Part shown: piece after piece, positions 55,627 through 64,000 of the stretch | Position numbering within the stretch: position 1 is the stretch's first letter | Layout: every line of letters starts with the position of its first letter | Origin: UBA4742 sp963734965 | GTDB taxonomy: Bacteria > Actinomycetota > Acidimicrobiia > Acidimicrobiales > Acidimicrobilacustridaceae | Assembly: GCA_963734965.1 (NCBI GenBank) | Contig: CAVTJK010000004.1 | Location: forward strand, 1,364,001-1,428,000 | DNA: 64,000 nucleotides | Direction of reading: 5' to 3' | Translations under genes and position numbers: made by a program | Notes under the pieces: generated by a model | What the model was told of the DNA's origin: nothing | Seen by the model: only the letters and a program-made list of their open reading frames with translations | Databases searched by the model: none

Positions 55627-56965
55627 CGGCAAGAAGCTGAGCTCGTACGACACCCACCTGCTCGAAGATCTCAAGCGAGCCCAGGCCGTCTCGCTCGAGC
55701 CCGATTCGACCCTGTCGTCCTCACGGGGAGCCCCCCGGCGGCCCCGACGCGATCGCCAGGTCGGCGCCCTCGTCATGGCGGCGTTCGTCCTGCTCGTGGT
55801 CATCGCCAGCGCCGTGCTGGCCTCGCGCCCCTCCAGCGGGGGCGGTGGCCACACCAAGGTCCTGCCCGACCCGCACCTCAGCCACGGCGCGGCCGAGCAA
55901 CAGGTCCTCGCCGCGTTGAGCCAGACCACGGCGGCCAGCAACTTCAACGTGCGCTATCGCATGAGCGAGACCCTGGGCTCGACGCCGACCACCACGGTGT
56001 GTCCCAAGGGGCTCGATCCGGCCTACCGCGGGTCCGCCGGCGCGACCTGGACGGTCGTCCCGGGTCCCAGCGTCGAGTTCAAGGCCCTGGGTGGCACGAT
56101 CAGCGTCGCGCCGGGCGGCTGCTTCTCCGCCGGCCACGAGGCGCCCGTCACCGTGACCGGTCAGGGAACGGTCAACGTGGCCCCCAAGGCCATGGTGGTC
56201 TCGGCTTCCATCCGGACGGGCGGCGAACCCACCGGGCTCGACGTGTCGGTTCGCCTCGACGGAGACCAGGTCTGGGAGTCGGGCGGAGCGGACTACGGGC
56301 TGGCTCCGAACGGTGACCTCATGGCGGGAACGGGTCAGCCCCTCTCGGGCTTCGCCTCCCTCGTGGAGGGGACGCTCGGGCCTCGCGAGGGCGCGTTGGC
56401 CATGACCAGGATGGCCAGCCCGAACGCCTATCTCACCCTCGAACAGCCCTCGGTGACCGGGGCGGCCGCCGCCGGCAACGGCACGGTCGACGGCGTGGCC
56501 GTCACCAAGTACGCCGTGGGCATCGACCTCGACCAGCTGGTGTACACCCCGGGCCTGTCGACCGACGAGATCACCACCATCAAAGACGCGCTCGGCGTGC
56601 TCGACCGGCAGGGCTACGTCAAGACCGTCGACACGATCTCGGTCGACCCTGACGGTTTCATCCGCCAGGTCGTGTCGGTGTCGTCGTTCAAGGACGGCGG
56701 TACCGCCACCCACGACGCCACCTACTCGAACTTCGGCTGTGCCGGCACGGTGCGGATGCCGGGCCAGCCGGCGGCGCCGACCACGTCGATCACCTGCCCC
56801 GCCCCCGGGGCGCCGACGACGCCACCCGTGGCCCCGACCACGACCGGAGCTACGACCTCGACCGACGCGCCGACGACGACCGGGGCGCCGACCACGACGA
56901 TGCCCCCGCCGGCAACCGATCCGATCCCCCAGGCCTCGACGACGACCCAACCGGCCACCGCCTGA
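55616..56965 (+). CDS. Sigma-coupled single-pass membrane protein (module copy 2)
   Basis: A 449-residue paralogue of the copy 1 protein. The cytoplasmic FDGKKLSSYDTHLLEDLKRAQ motif, basic RRPRRDR stop and TM (VMAAFVLLVVIASAVLA) are conserved, as are ALAMTRMASPNAYLTLEQ and DGFIRQVVSVSSFKDG. The region around residues 130-240 has diverged, with different cysteine placement, and the Thr/Pro tail is longer. The conserved tail inside the cell points to a shared cytoplasmic partner, most simply the cognate sigma factor. Function is unproven. Confidence 0.8.
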   Translation: MVFDGKKLSSYDTHLLEDLKRAQAVSLEPDSTLSSSRGAPRRPRRDRQVGALVMAAFVLLVVIASAVLASRPSSGGGGHTKVLPDPHLSHGAAEQQVLAALSQTTAASNFNVRYRMSETLGSTPTTTVCPKGLDPAYRGSAGATWTVVPGPSVEFKALGGTISVAPGGCFSAGHEAPVTVTGQGTVNVAPKAMVVSASIRTGGEPTGLDVSVRLDGDQVWESGGADYGLAPNGDLMAGTGQPLSGFASLVEGTLGPREGALAMTRMASPNAYLTLEQPSVTGAAAAGNGTVDGVAVTKYAVGIDLDQLVYTPGLSTDEITTIKDALGVLDRQGYVKTVDTISVDPDGFIRQVVSVSSFKDGGTATHDATYSNFGCAGTVRMPGQPAAPTTSITCPAPGAPTTPPVAPTTTGATTSTDAPTTTGAPTTTMPPPATDPIPQASTTTQPATA

Positions 56966-56974
56966 GACCTCGAG

Positions 56975-58354
56975 CTAGCGCGGGGGTGCGGTGGACGTCG
57001 TGGTCGACGTGGCCACGAGGCTGGAGGACACGGTCAGCGGCGGCGGCGGTCCGGGCTCGGCCGCCCGGGCGGTCAGGAGCCACTCGAGCATGCCCTCATA
57101 GACGCTCAGGATCTTCGGACCGTAGTTGGGGTCGCTCGCCCAGCTGCGCGTCAGCTGGGTCCAGGTCTGACAGCACCCGGCCGGGCCCTTCAGGCGCGAG
57201 TCCACCAGCGGGTACACGTAGTGCGGGTCCTTCTCGGCGTAGGACTTCAGCAGCTGCACCTGACCGCGCACGCCGAGTTGGGCGGTCGCGAACTTGAAGC
57301 CCGACGCACAGCTGTCGCAATGGCCGATCCCGGCGAAGTTGTTGAGCAGGATGGTGTCGGGGTTCCCGAAGCTGCCCGTCTCGACCAGGGCTTGGGCGAA
57401 GGCCATGTCGCCACGCACGCCCTCGGCCTGCCCCTCCGAGATGTAGAAGCCGGTCAGCTGGTCGATGGGGACCGTCGCCTTCGGCTGGCGACCGAGGCTG
57501 GCGAACCACTGGTTGAGCTCGGCGGCGGTGAAGGCGTTGTCGCCCTCGATGGACAGCTGCCAGTGGGTCGCGCTCTTGCGGCCGGCGTCGCTCAGGTCCC
57601 GTCGGGCGCTGGCCAGGGTGGTCTCGCCCGCGTGCAGGTCGAGGCGGCCGAGCGCGACCTGCGCGGCCGCCGCCGTCGCCGCCCGGCGCGCTCGCTCGAG
57701 AGCCGACCGGGCCGACTTCAGCTCCTTCTCGGCGGCCAACTCGACCTCGGCGTGGTGCTCGATGGTCGCGCTGATCATCTCGCGCTGCTGGGTGGCCGCG
57801 CCGGGTCCGCCCTTCATCACTCCCGAGAGCACTCCACCCCCGGCCCCCATGAAGGCGAGGGTGGCGACCGAAGCCAGCTCGGACTGGGCCGACTCGAGGG
57901 CGGCGTCGGCGGCGTGGACGCGTTGGTCGGCGCGGGTGACGTCCGCCGCAGCCTGGTCAGCGGCGCTCTCGAGGGCGCCGAGCCGCTGGGTGGCCAGGGT
58001 CACCACCTGCTCGCCGTCCACCACCTCGATCTGGGCCAGGAGCAGGCGGATGTGCGGTGACGGGTCCGGCAGCGGCGGCGGAGGAGGTCCGGTGCCCCCG
58101 CCGGGCACGAGCGTCGGGATGGTGACGGGCACGGTGGCGCCCGGCGCCGCAGGGCCCGTCGGTCCCACGACGGTCGGCGGCGGCGAGACGGTGGCAGGGG
58201 TCGTCGGGGGCACGGTGGGGGCCACCGTGGGGTCGGTCGCGGCCGTGTCCGCCCGCGCGACAGCGCCCAGGAGCGGCTGGCAGGCGGTCACGATGATGAG
58301 TGCCACCACCAGAAGCCGGGCGCGGCCTCTCGTGTGAACCATCGCTTCCTTCAT
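56975..58354 (-). CDS. Secreted glucosaminidase-like peptidoglycan hydrolase with coiled coil
   Basis: A 459-residue secreted protein. The signal peptide (about residues 1-36, ending ARADTA) is followed by a Pro/Thr/Val-rich wall-spanning segment, then a long coiled coil (about 105-270, rich in Ala/Glu/Arg) and a C-terminal glucosaminidase domain. The latter has FYISEGQAEGVRGDMAFAQALVETGSFG with its candidate catalytic Glu, and NNFAGIGHCDSC. It likely cleaves peptidoglycan glycan strands and may act in division. It is convergent with the sigma module, ten bases away. Confidence 0.82.
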   Translation of the reverse strand: MKEAMVHTRGRARLLVVALIIVTACQPLLGAVARADTAATDPTVAPTVPPTTPATVSPPPTVVGPTGPAAPGATVPVTIPTLVPGGGTGPPPPPLPDPSPHIRLLLAQIEVVDGEQVVTLATQRLGALESAADQAAADVTRADQRVHAADAALESAQSELASVATLAFMGAGGGVLSGVMKGGPGAATQQREMISATIEHHAEVELAAEKELKSARSALERARRAATAAAAQVALGRLDLHAGETTLASARRDLSDAGRKSATHWQLSIEGDNAFTAAELNQWFASLGRQPKATVPIDQLTGFYISEGQAEGVRGDMAFAQALVETGSFGNPDTILLNNFAGIGHCDSCASGFKFATAQLGVRGQVQLLKSYAEKDPHYVYPLVDSRLKGPAGCCQTWTQLTRSWASDPNYGPKILSVYEGMLEWLLTARAAEPGPPPPLTVSSSLVATSTTTSTAPPR

Positions 58355-58420
58355 CGGTTCGCACCGCCGAAGAATGGAGGAATCGTGTCGCTCCGGGCTG
58401 GGACGCGGAGGGTCCTGGCT

Positions 58421-58454
58421 CCCGATCCGTCCCGACAGCAGGGAACGGACCGGG
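58421..58454 (-). terminator. Imperfect hairpin after aldehyde dehydrogenase gene
   Basis: Arms at 58421-58433 and 58441-58454 pair with one mismatch and one bulge around a seven-base loop, 20 bases beyond the dehydrogenase stop. There is no T run, so it is only a candidate. Confidence 0.35.
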
Positions 58455-58473
58455 GGCCGGACCGACGGGAACT

Positions 58474-59928
58474 TCAGCCGGGCAGCTGCATGCTCTTGGT
58501 CTCGAGGAACTCGTCGAGACCGAACTTGCCCAGCTCACGGCCGTTGCCCGACTGCTTGTAGCCGCCAAACGGAGCCTGGATGTTGAAGCCGCCGCCGTTG
58601 ATCTCGACCTGACCTGTGCGCAAGCGGCGCGCGAAGGCCTTGGCCCGCTCGACGTCGCCGGACTGCACCCCGCCGGACAGGCCGTAGATCGTCGAGTTGG
58701 CGATGCGAGCGGCGTCGTCCTCGTCGTCATAGGGCATGATCACCAGCACCGGGCCGAAGATCTCTTCCTGGGCGATGGTCATGTCCGGCGTGACATCCGA
58801 GAAGATCGTCGGCTGGACGAAGTAGCCCTTGTCGAGGCCCTCCGGGGCGTCGACCCCGCCGGTGACCAGCGTGGCGCCCTCGTCGATGCCCTTCTGGATG
58901 TAGCCGCGGACCCTGTCGCGCTGAGTGGCCGAGACGAGCGGACCGAGGGTCGCGTCGCTCGAGCCCGGACCGACCTTGAGGCTCTCGGCAGTGGCCTTGG
59001 CGATGGCCACGACCTCGGCTTGCTTGTCACGAGGGACGAGCATGCGAGTGAGGGCCGAACAGGTCTGGCCCGAGTTGAGATAGCACCCGAAGGTCACGCC
59101 ACCGGGCACGACGGCGTTGAGGTCGGCGTCGTCGAGGATGACGTTGGCCGACTTGCCACCCAGCTCGAGGTGCACGCGCTTGACCGTCTCGGCGCCGAGC
59201 TCGGTCACCCGCTTTCCAGCTCGGGTCGACCCGGTGAACGACACCATGTCGACGTCGGGGTGGCCGGCGATGGCCTCGCCGACGACCGGTCCCGTGCCGG
59301 TGACCAGGTTGAACACGCCGGCGGGCAGGCCGGCCGAGTCGATCACCTCGGCGATGATGAAGGCGTCGAGCGGCGTGACCTCGCTCGGCTTGAGCACCAC
59401 GGTGTTGCCCGCCGCCAACGCCGGAGCGACCTTGTTCACGATCTGGTGCAACGGGTAGTTCCAGGGAGTGATGGCCCCGACGACGCCGACGGGCTCGCGC
59501 ACGACCAGCGAGTTGCCCACGGTCTCTTCGAACGGGAACTCGTCGAGGATCTGCACGTAGCCGGCGAAGTTGCCGACGGGGAGCCCGGCCTGGATCATGT
59601 TGGCGAACATGATCGGCATGCCCATCTCGTCGGAGATGACCTGGGCGATCTCCTCACTGCGGGCGGCCAGGCCCTCGGCGATGGCCTGGATGTACTTGCC
59701 CCGCTCCTCCTTGGACGTGGCGCCCCACGTCTCGAAGGCGGCCTTGGCGGCCGCGACCGCTCGGTCGACGTCGGCGGCCGTACCAGCGGGGATCGTGGCG
59801 ATGACCTCTTCGGTCGAGGGGTTCTCGACGTCGATGGTCTCGGACCCGGTCGACGGCACCCACGAGCCGTCGATGTAGAGCTTGCTGTAATCGGTCAAGA
59901 CTTCCCCCTGGGTGTGCGCAACAGGCAT
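58474..59928 (-). CDS. NAD(P)-dependent aldehyde dehydrogenase
   Basis: A 484-residue enzyme of the aldehyde dehydrogenase superfamily. Visible are TPWNYPLHQIVNKVAPALAAGNT, the cofactor loop SFTGSTRAGKRV, the general base Glu in LELGGKSANVIL and the catalytic Cys in NSGQTCSALTRML, plus EEIFGPVLVIMPY. It oxidises aldehydes to acids; the substrate is not evident. ATG 59928 gives the usual length; a TTG eleven codons downstream is possible. It is divergent from the aldo/keto reductase gene across 207 bases. Confidence 0.92.
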   Translation of the reverse strand: MPVAHTQGEVLTDYSKLYIDGSWVPSTGSETIDVENPSTEEVIATIPAGTAADVDRAVAAAKAAFETWGATSKEERGKYIQAIAEGLAARSEEIAQVISDEMGMPIMFANMIQAGLPVGNFAGYVQILDEFPFEETVGNSLVVREPVGVVGAITPWNYPLHQIVNKVAPALAAGNTVVLKPSEVTPLDAFIIAEVIDSAGLPAGVFNLVTGTGPVVGEAIAGHPDVDMVSFTGSTRAGKRVTELGAETVKRVHLELGGKSANVILDDADLNAVVPGGVTFGCYLNSGQTCSALTRMLVPRDKQAEVVAIAKATAESLKVGPGSSDATLGPLVSATQRDRVRGYIQKGIDEGATLVTGGVDAPEGLDKGYFVQPTIFSDVTPDMTIAQEEIFGPVLVIMPYDDEDDAARIANSTIYGLSGGVQSGDVERAKAFARRLRTGQVEINGGGFNIQAPFGGYKQSGNGRELGKFGLDEFLETKSMQLPG

Positions 59929-60135
59929 GTGGCTGGGCTGACAGGACCCGCCCACGCTACCGGGGTTGACCAGGGCCGCGCCCATCGGGCGAGCCATCCG
60001 CGTCGCGGCGCCAGATCGGCCCCGTCCGGCCAGGCATCCGGGGCCGGCCACGAGGTGCCGATCGAGAGGCCCGTCGCTAGCGTGCCCTCGACTGCCATCG
60101 ACAGCTCCGGCCCGCCGGACAGGGGGAAGACACCG

Positions 60136-61107
60136 ATGACCATGGAGTATCGACGCCTGGGCCACAGCGGACTGCAGGTCAGCGTCTTGTCGTTCGGCTC
60201 GTGGGTCACCTTCGGCACCCAGCTGGGCACCGACCTCGCCGCCGAGTGCCTCACCGCCGCACGCGACGCCGGGGTGAACTTCTTCGACAACGCCGAGTCC
60301 TACGCCGGGGGCGAGTCCGAGCGGGTCATGGGCGAGGCCATCGCCCAACTGGAGTGGCCACGCTGGTCCTACGTCATCTCCACCAAGCTCCACATGGGGA
60401 TCCACGACGTCCCCAACATGGCCAACACCCTCAACCGCAAGTACCTGCTCCAGGCCATCGAGGGCTCGCTCGAGCGGCTCGGACTCGACTTCGTCGACCT
60501 GCTGTTCTGCCACCGCCCCGATCCGAACACGCCGATCGAGGAGACCGTGTGGGCCATGTCCGACATCGTGTCGTCGGGCCAGGCGCTCTACTGGGGAACC
60601 TCTGAGTGGAGCGGGGCCGACATCCGCGCCGCCTGGGACATCGCCGATCGTCATCACCTGCACAAGCCGGTGATGGAACAGCCCCAGTACAACCTGCTCG
60701 AACAGGAGCGCGTCCAGAACGAGTACGCCCGGCTCTACGACGACATCGGCCTGGGCCTCACGACCTGGAGCCCGCTGGCCTCCGGGCTGTTGACGGGCAA
60801 GTACCTCGACGGCATCCCCGACGACAGCCGGGCCGCCCTGCCGGGCTACGAGTGGTTGAGGGGGATGCTGACCGACGAGCGTCGCAGCGCCAAGGTCCGC
60901 AAGATCGGTGCGGTCGCCGATCGTCTCGGGTGCTCCTTGGCCCAGCTGTCCATCGCCTGGTGCACGAAGAACCCCCACGTGTCCACGGTCATCACCGGAG
61001 CCAGCCGGGTCTCGCAGGTGGTCGAGAACATGACCGCCCTCGAGGTGGTCGACGCCCTCACTCCCGAGGTCCTCGAGGAGCTCGTCACCATCGTGTACTT
61101 CTCCTGA
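60136..61107 (+). CDS. Aldo/keto reductase (K+ channel beta-subunit-like)
   Basis: A 323-residue TIM-barrel oxidoreductase. The catalytic tetrad is visible: Asp and Tyr in FFDNAESYAGGESERVMG, Lys in ISTKLHMG and His in LLFCHRPDPN. The length and the start MEYRRLGHSGLQVSVLSFGSW fit the AKR group related to potassium-channel beta subunits and YghZ. It reduces aldehydes with NADPH and may act on the same compounds as the divergent aldehyde dehydrogenase. GGGGGAAGA lies upstream of ATG 60136. Its stop abuts that of icd exactly. Confidence 0.9.
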   Translation: MTMEYRRLGHSGLQVSVLSFGSWVTFGTQLGTDLAAECLTAARDAGVNFFDNAESYAGGESERVMGEAIAQLEWPRWSYVISTKLHMGIHDVPNMANTLNRKYLLQAIEGSLERLGLDFVDLLFCHRPDPNTPIEETVWAMSDIVSSGQALYWGTSEWSGADIRAAWDIADRHHLHKPVMEQPQYNLLEQERVQNEYARLYDDIGLGLTTWSPLASGLLTGKYLDGIPDDSRAALPGYEWLRGMLTDERRSAKVRKIGAVADRLGCSLAQLSIAWCTKNPHVSTVITGASRVSQVVENMTALEVVDALTPEVLEELVTIVYFS

Positions 61108-62304
<1,197 letters not shown>

Positions 62305-62355
62305 GCTTCGAGCATAGGCATGAGACAAGTTCAAGACAAGTGGCGGATCCCCGGC

Positions 62356-62404
62356 GAACCTGTGCCGTCATGTGCGTCTGGGGACGCGCGTCACGGCACA
62401 GGTT
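62356..62404. repeat. Dispersed palindromic element, copy 2
   Basis: Twelve-base perfect outer arms (62357-62368 and 62393-62404), a C/C mismatch and a nine-pair inner stem with two G-U pairs (62370-62378 with 62383-62391) form a strong hairpin with loop TGGG. Outer arms match the element after rpiA. Here it lies in a divergent promoter region between icd and a lipoprotein gene. Confidence 0.8.
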
Positions 62405-62485
62405 GAGCGGAATGAGGGGTCGAGCGGCGTGGAGGACCCGTCGACCATGAGCGGACCGGCGCCGCGGTTGGGCCACGATGGGGTG

Positions 62486-63148
62486 ATGCCCGACCCTGCT
62501 CCGTCGCCGTCGCCCCCAGCGCGGTCGAGGCGACTCCCGGCCCATGGGTTCGTCGCCATCGTGGTCGTCCTGGCCCTGGCCGGGGTGGCCTCCGCGTGCA
62601 GCTCGAACGGGTCCAAGTCCGGTTCGACCTCGACCACCGGGGCCCCGACCACGACCGTGGCGGGCGCGTCGACGACCGCAGCGCCACCCATCCCGCCGAC
62701 CACACCGATCTCGATCCCGAAGTCCTCGGACGGGACCTCGCCCGACGGCTCGGGCTGCACCCCACCGTCGGAGGCGAAGCTCCCCGACGGGATCTGGTTC
62801 GGTGTGCTCAAGTCCGTGGCCCCGGCCACCAACACCGTCGGCCTCGACCTGGCCTGCTGGTACACAGGATCGGCAGCCCAGGCGGCGGCGGGCTCGCCGT
62901 CGCCGGTTCCCAACGACTACTACGTCAAGAACCAGAGCTCGAACGTGTACCAGATCCAGGCCGTGACCAACGTGGCCGTCGTGCCGCTGGCCACCGCCGC
63001 CAACGGCGAGTTCACCGGCAGCCTCGGGCCCACCAAGACCGGCGTGGCGGCGGCCCAGACGATCCTCGACAGCCAGACCCCCAAGTACGTGTGGATCGAG
63101 ATCACCCGCGGCGTCGCCACGGTGATCCAGGCTCAGTTCACGCCCTAG
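62486..63148 (+). CDS. Putative lipoprotein of unknown function
   Basis: A 220-residue exported protein. The N-terminal basic region, hydrophobic core (FVAIVVVLALAGVA) and ASAC lipobox suggest lipid attachment, followed by a Ser/Thr/Gly/Pro linker of about 70 residues. The C-terminal domain (GIWFGVLKSVAPATNTVGLDLACW, YYVKNQSSNVYQIQAV and KYVWIEITRGVATVI) looks like a small beta fold. No family is recognised. ATG 62486 places the signal at the N-terminus; longer frames are rejected. Confidence 0.7.
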   Translation: MPDPAPSPSPPARSRRLPAHGFVAIVVVLALAGVASACSSNGSKSGSTSTTGAPTTTVAGASTTAAPPIPPTTPISIPKSSDGTSPDGSGCTPPSEAKLPDGIWFGVLKSVAPATNTVGLDLACWYTGSAAQAAAGSPSPVPNDYYVKNQSSNVYQIQAVTNVAVVPLATAANGEFTGSLGPTKTGVAAAQTILDSQTPKYVWIEITRGVATVIQAQFTP

Positions 63149-63211
63149 CTCTCGCCATCAGAGGCCGCGGTGAGCCGAGCAGGTGGGCCGGTCCACGCCC
63201 TCGGCGAGCCA

Positions 63212-64000
63212 TCACAGCCCACGCCAGCCGAGCAGGTGGGCCAGGATGTCGATCTTCTCGTTGAGGTGGCCGACGATGGCCAGATCGTCGGCCAGCGTCC
63301 GCGGCGGATCGGAGATGAGGGTGTCGGAGTCGCGCAGCTTGGCGAAGTCGATGGCGGGTGCGCTCCGCTCGGCGCCGGCGTCGTCATAGAACTTGACGCC
63401 GGCCGAGCCGTGGAGGATGTCGACGATCGCCTGGGCCACCATGCCGTAGCCGATCGTCGTCGGATGCACGCCGTCGAGGGCGAACCACCCGCCGGCGGTG
63501 CGACCGGTGGGGCCGGCCTGGAAGAACGCGGTGTCGAGCTCGGGCGTCAGCTGCGGAGGAACGAGGGCGTCGGGCACCGGGTACTGCCCGCCCACCTCGT
63601 CCCACCACGATGGCCGGGCGTCGGGCTGGCTGATGTAACGCCGATAGGCGAAGCGGTCGAGCATCCCCGACATCTCGAACAGGTACCAGTCCCGACCGGC
63701 CTGGCGTTGACGGCGGACGGTGTCGACGATCGTCTCGTTGTACTGGTCGATGGCCGAGTCGATGGCGCGGGCCTGAGCACCGGTGATGTAGCGATCACGG
63801 CGCACGTCGAACTCGGACGCCAGCCACGCATGGGTGTAGTAGCTGAAGTAGCGCGAGTCGGGGCGAAGCCGATCTCCCACCCCCGAGAACAGCGGGGCGA
63901 TCGTGACGTGGGGGACGGTGGCCACGACGACGTGCTGGGCCTTGATGGCTTCGAGGCGCTCGACCAGTCGGGCCCAGTCGGTGGCGAAGTCCGTCGGGGT
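63212..64000 (-). CDS. SGNH/GDSL-like hydrolase, partial (5' end outside window)
   Basis: The C-terminal part of a hydrolase reading from the window edge to a stop at 63212, at least 262 residues. The block V motif with catalytic Asp and His is clear in FALDGVHPTTIGYGMVAQAIVDIL. HVVVATVPHVTIAPLF resembles the strand before block III. The nucleophile Ser motif must lie beyond the window end. Such enzymes are esterases or lipases; the substrate is unknown. Confidence 0.7.
   Translation of the reverse strand, partial: TPTDFATDWARLVERLEAIKAQHVVVATVPHVTIAPLFSGVGDRLRPDSRYFSYYTHAWLASEFDVRRDRYITGAQARAIDSAIDQYNETIVDTVRRQRQAGRDWYLFEMSGMLDRFAYRRYISQPDARPSWWDEVGGQYPVPDALVPPQLTPELDTAFFQAGPTGRTAGGWFALDGVHPTTIGYGMVAQAIVDILHGSAGVKFYDDAGAERSAPAIDFAKLRDSDTLISDPPRTLADDLAIVGHLNEKIDILAHLLGWRGL

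Overview
The window reads as a chromosomal segment of a high-GC actinobacterium. Supporting this are two WhiB proteins, a SenX3/RegX3-type two-component pair, a Streptomyces/Mycobacterium-style PHO box, a DUF2342 zincin-like protein, an F420-dependent nitroreductase-fold protein, many GTG/TTG starts and proline/threonine-rich secreted proteins. The gene set fits an environmental Acidimicrobiia-like lineage, but that placement is inference. No rRNA, tRNA, CRISPR array, phage or transposase was seen, and no stretch over 300 bases lacks a gene.

Layout. (1) 1-1430: a DUF2342 protein and a repeat-rich intergenic region. (2) 1430-14620, all on the minus strand: a phosphate block of ppk, a CYTH protein, a MutT1-like Nudix hydrolase, pstS-C-A-B, two phoU paralogues, senX3, regX3 and an MFS permease, with a clear PHO box before pstS. 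Together these sense, import and store phosphate as polyphosphate. (3) 14700-20040: an HtrA protease, two WhiB genes, a formiminotransferase-like protein, an F420 enzyme, an AraC regulator, a glyoxalase-fold protein and a methyltransferase. (4) 20040-24320: a VWA protein and a MoxR-type ATPase flanking rpiA. (5) 24380-29727: two tandem PAS-GAF-GGDEF-EAL proteins. (6) 29891-32128: a GH2 glycosidase. (7) 32318-35869: sdhCAB. (8) 35899-46415: a SecD-head lipoprotein, DedA, an AttH-like protein, an amidohydrolase, a hydroxyacid dehydrogenase, a SUFU protein, MarR, AIM24, an SCP2 protein, an Fpg/Nei glycosylase and mdh. (9) 46557-52816: a heterodimeric ABC exporter, a Chloroflexus-type malyl-CoA lyase, a CitE-like lyase and a GNAT. 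(10) 52880-56965: two tandem copies of an ECF sigma/membrane-protein module. (11) 56975-64000: a secreted glucosaminidase, an aldehyde dehydrogenase, an aldo/keto reductase, icd, a lipoprotein and a partial SGNH-like hydrolase.

The strongest candidate for an undescribed system is region 10. Each copy has an ECF sigma gene overlapping by 11 bp a gene for a single-pass membrane protein with a short conserved cytoplasmic tail. Both sigma genes follow the same promoter-like element (TGTCACAC-N15-CGTATAAG) placed so that transcripts would be essentially leaderless. Other notable features are three families of intergenic palindromic repeats and two likely operators.

Caution on quality: ten genes, including the housekeeping genes sdhC, sdhA, mdh, pstC and pstA, are split by single-base frameshifts, several in or next to G/C runs. 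These look like assembly or read errors and are annotated as whole genes with approximate frameshift positions.
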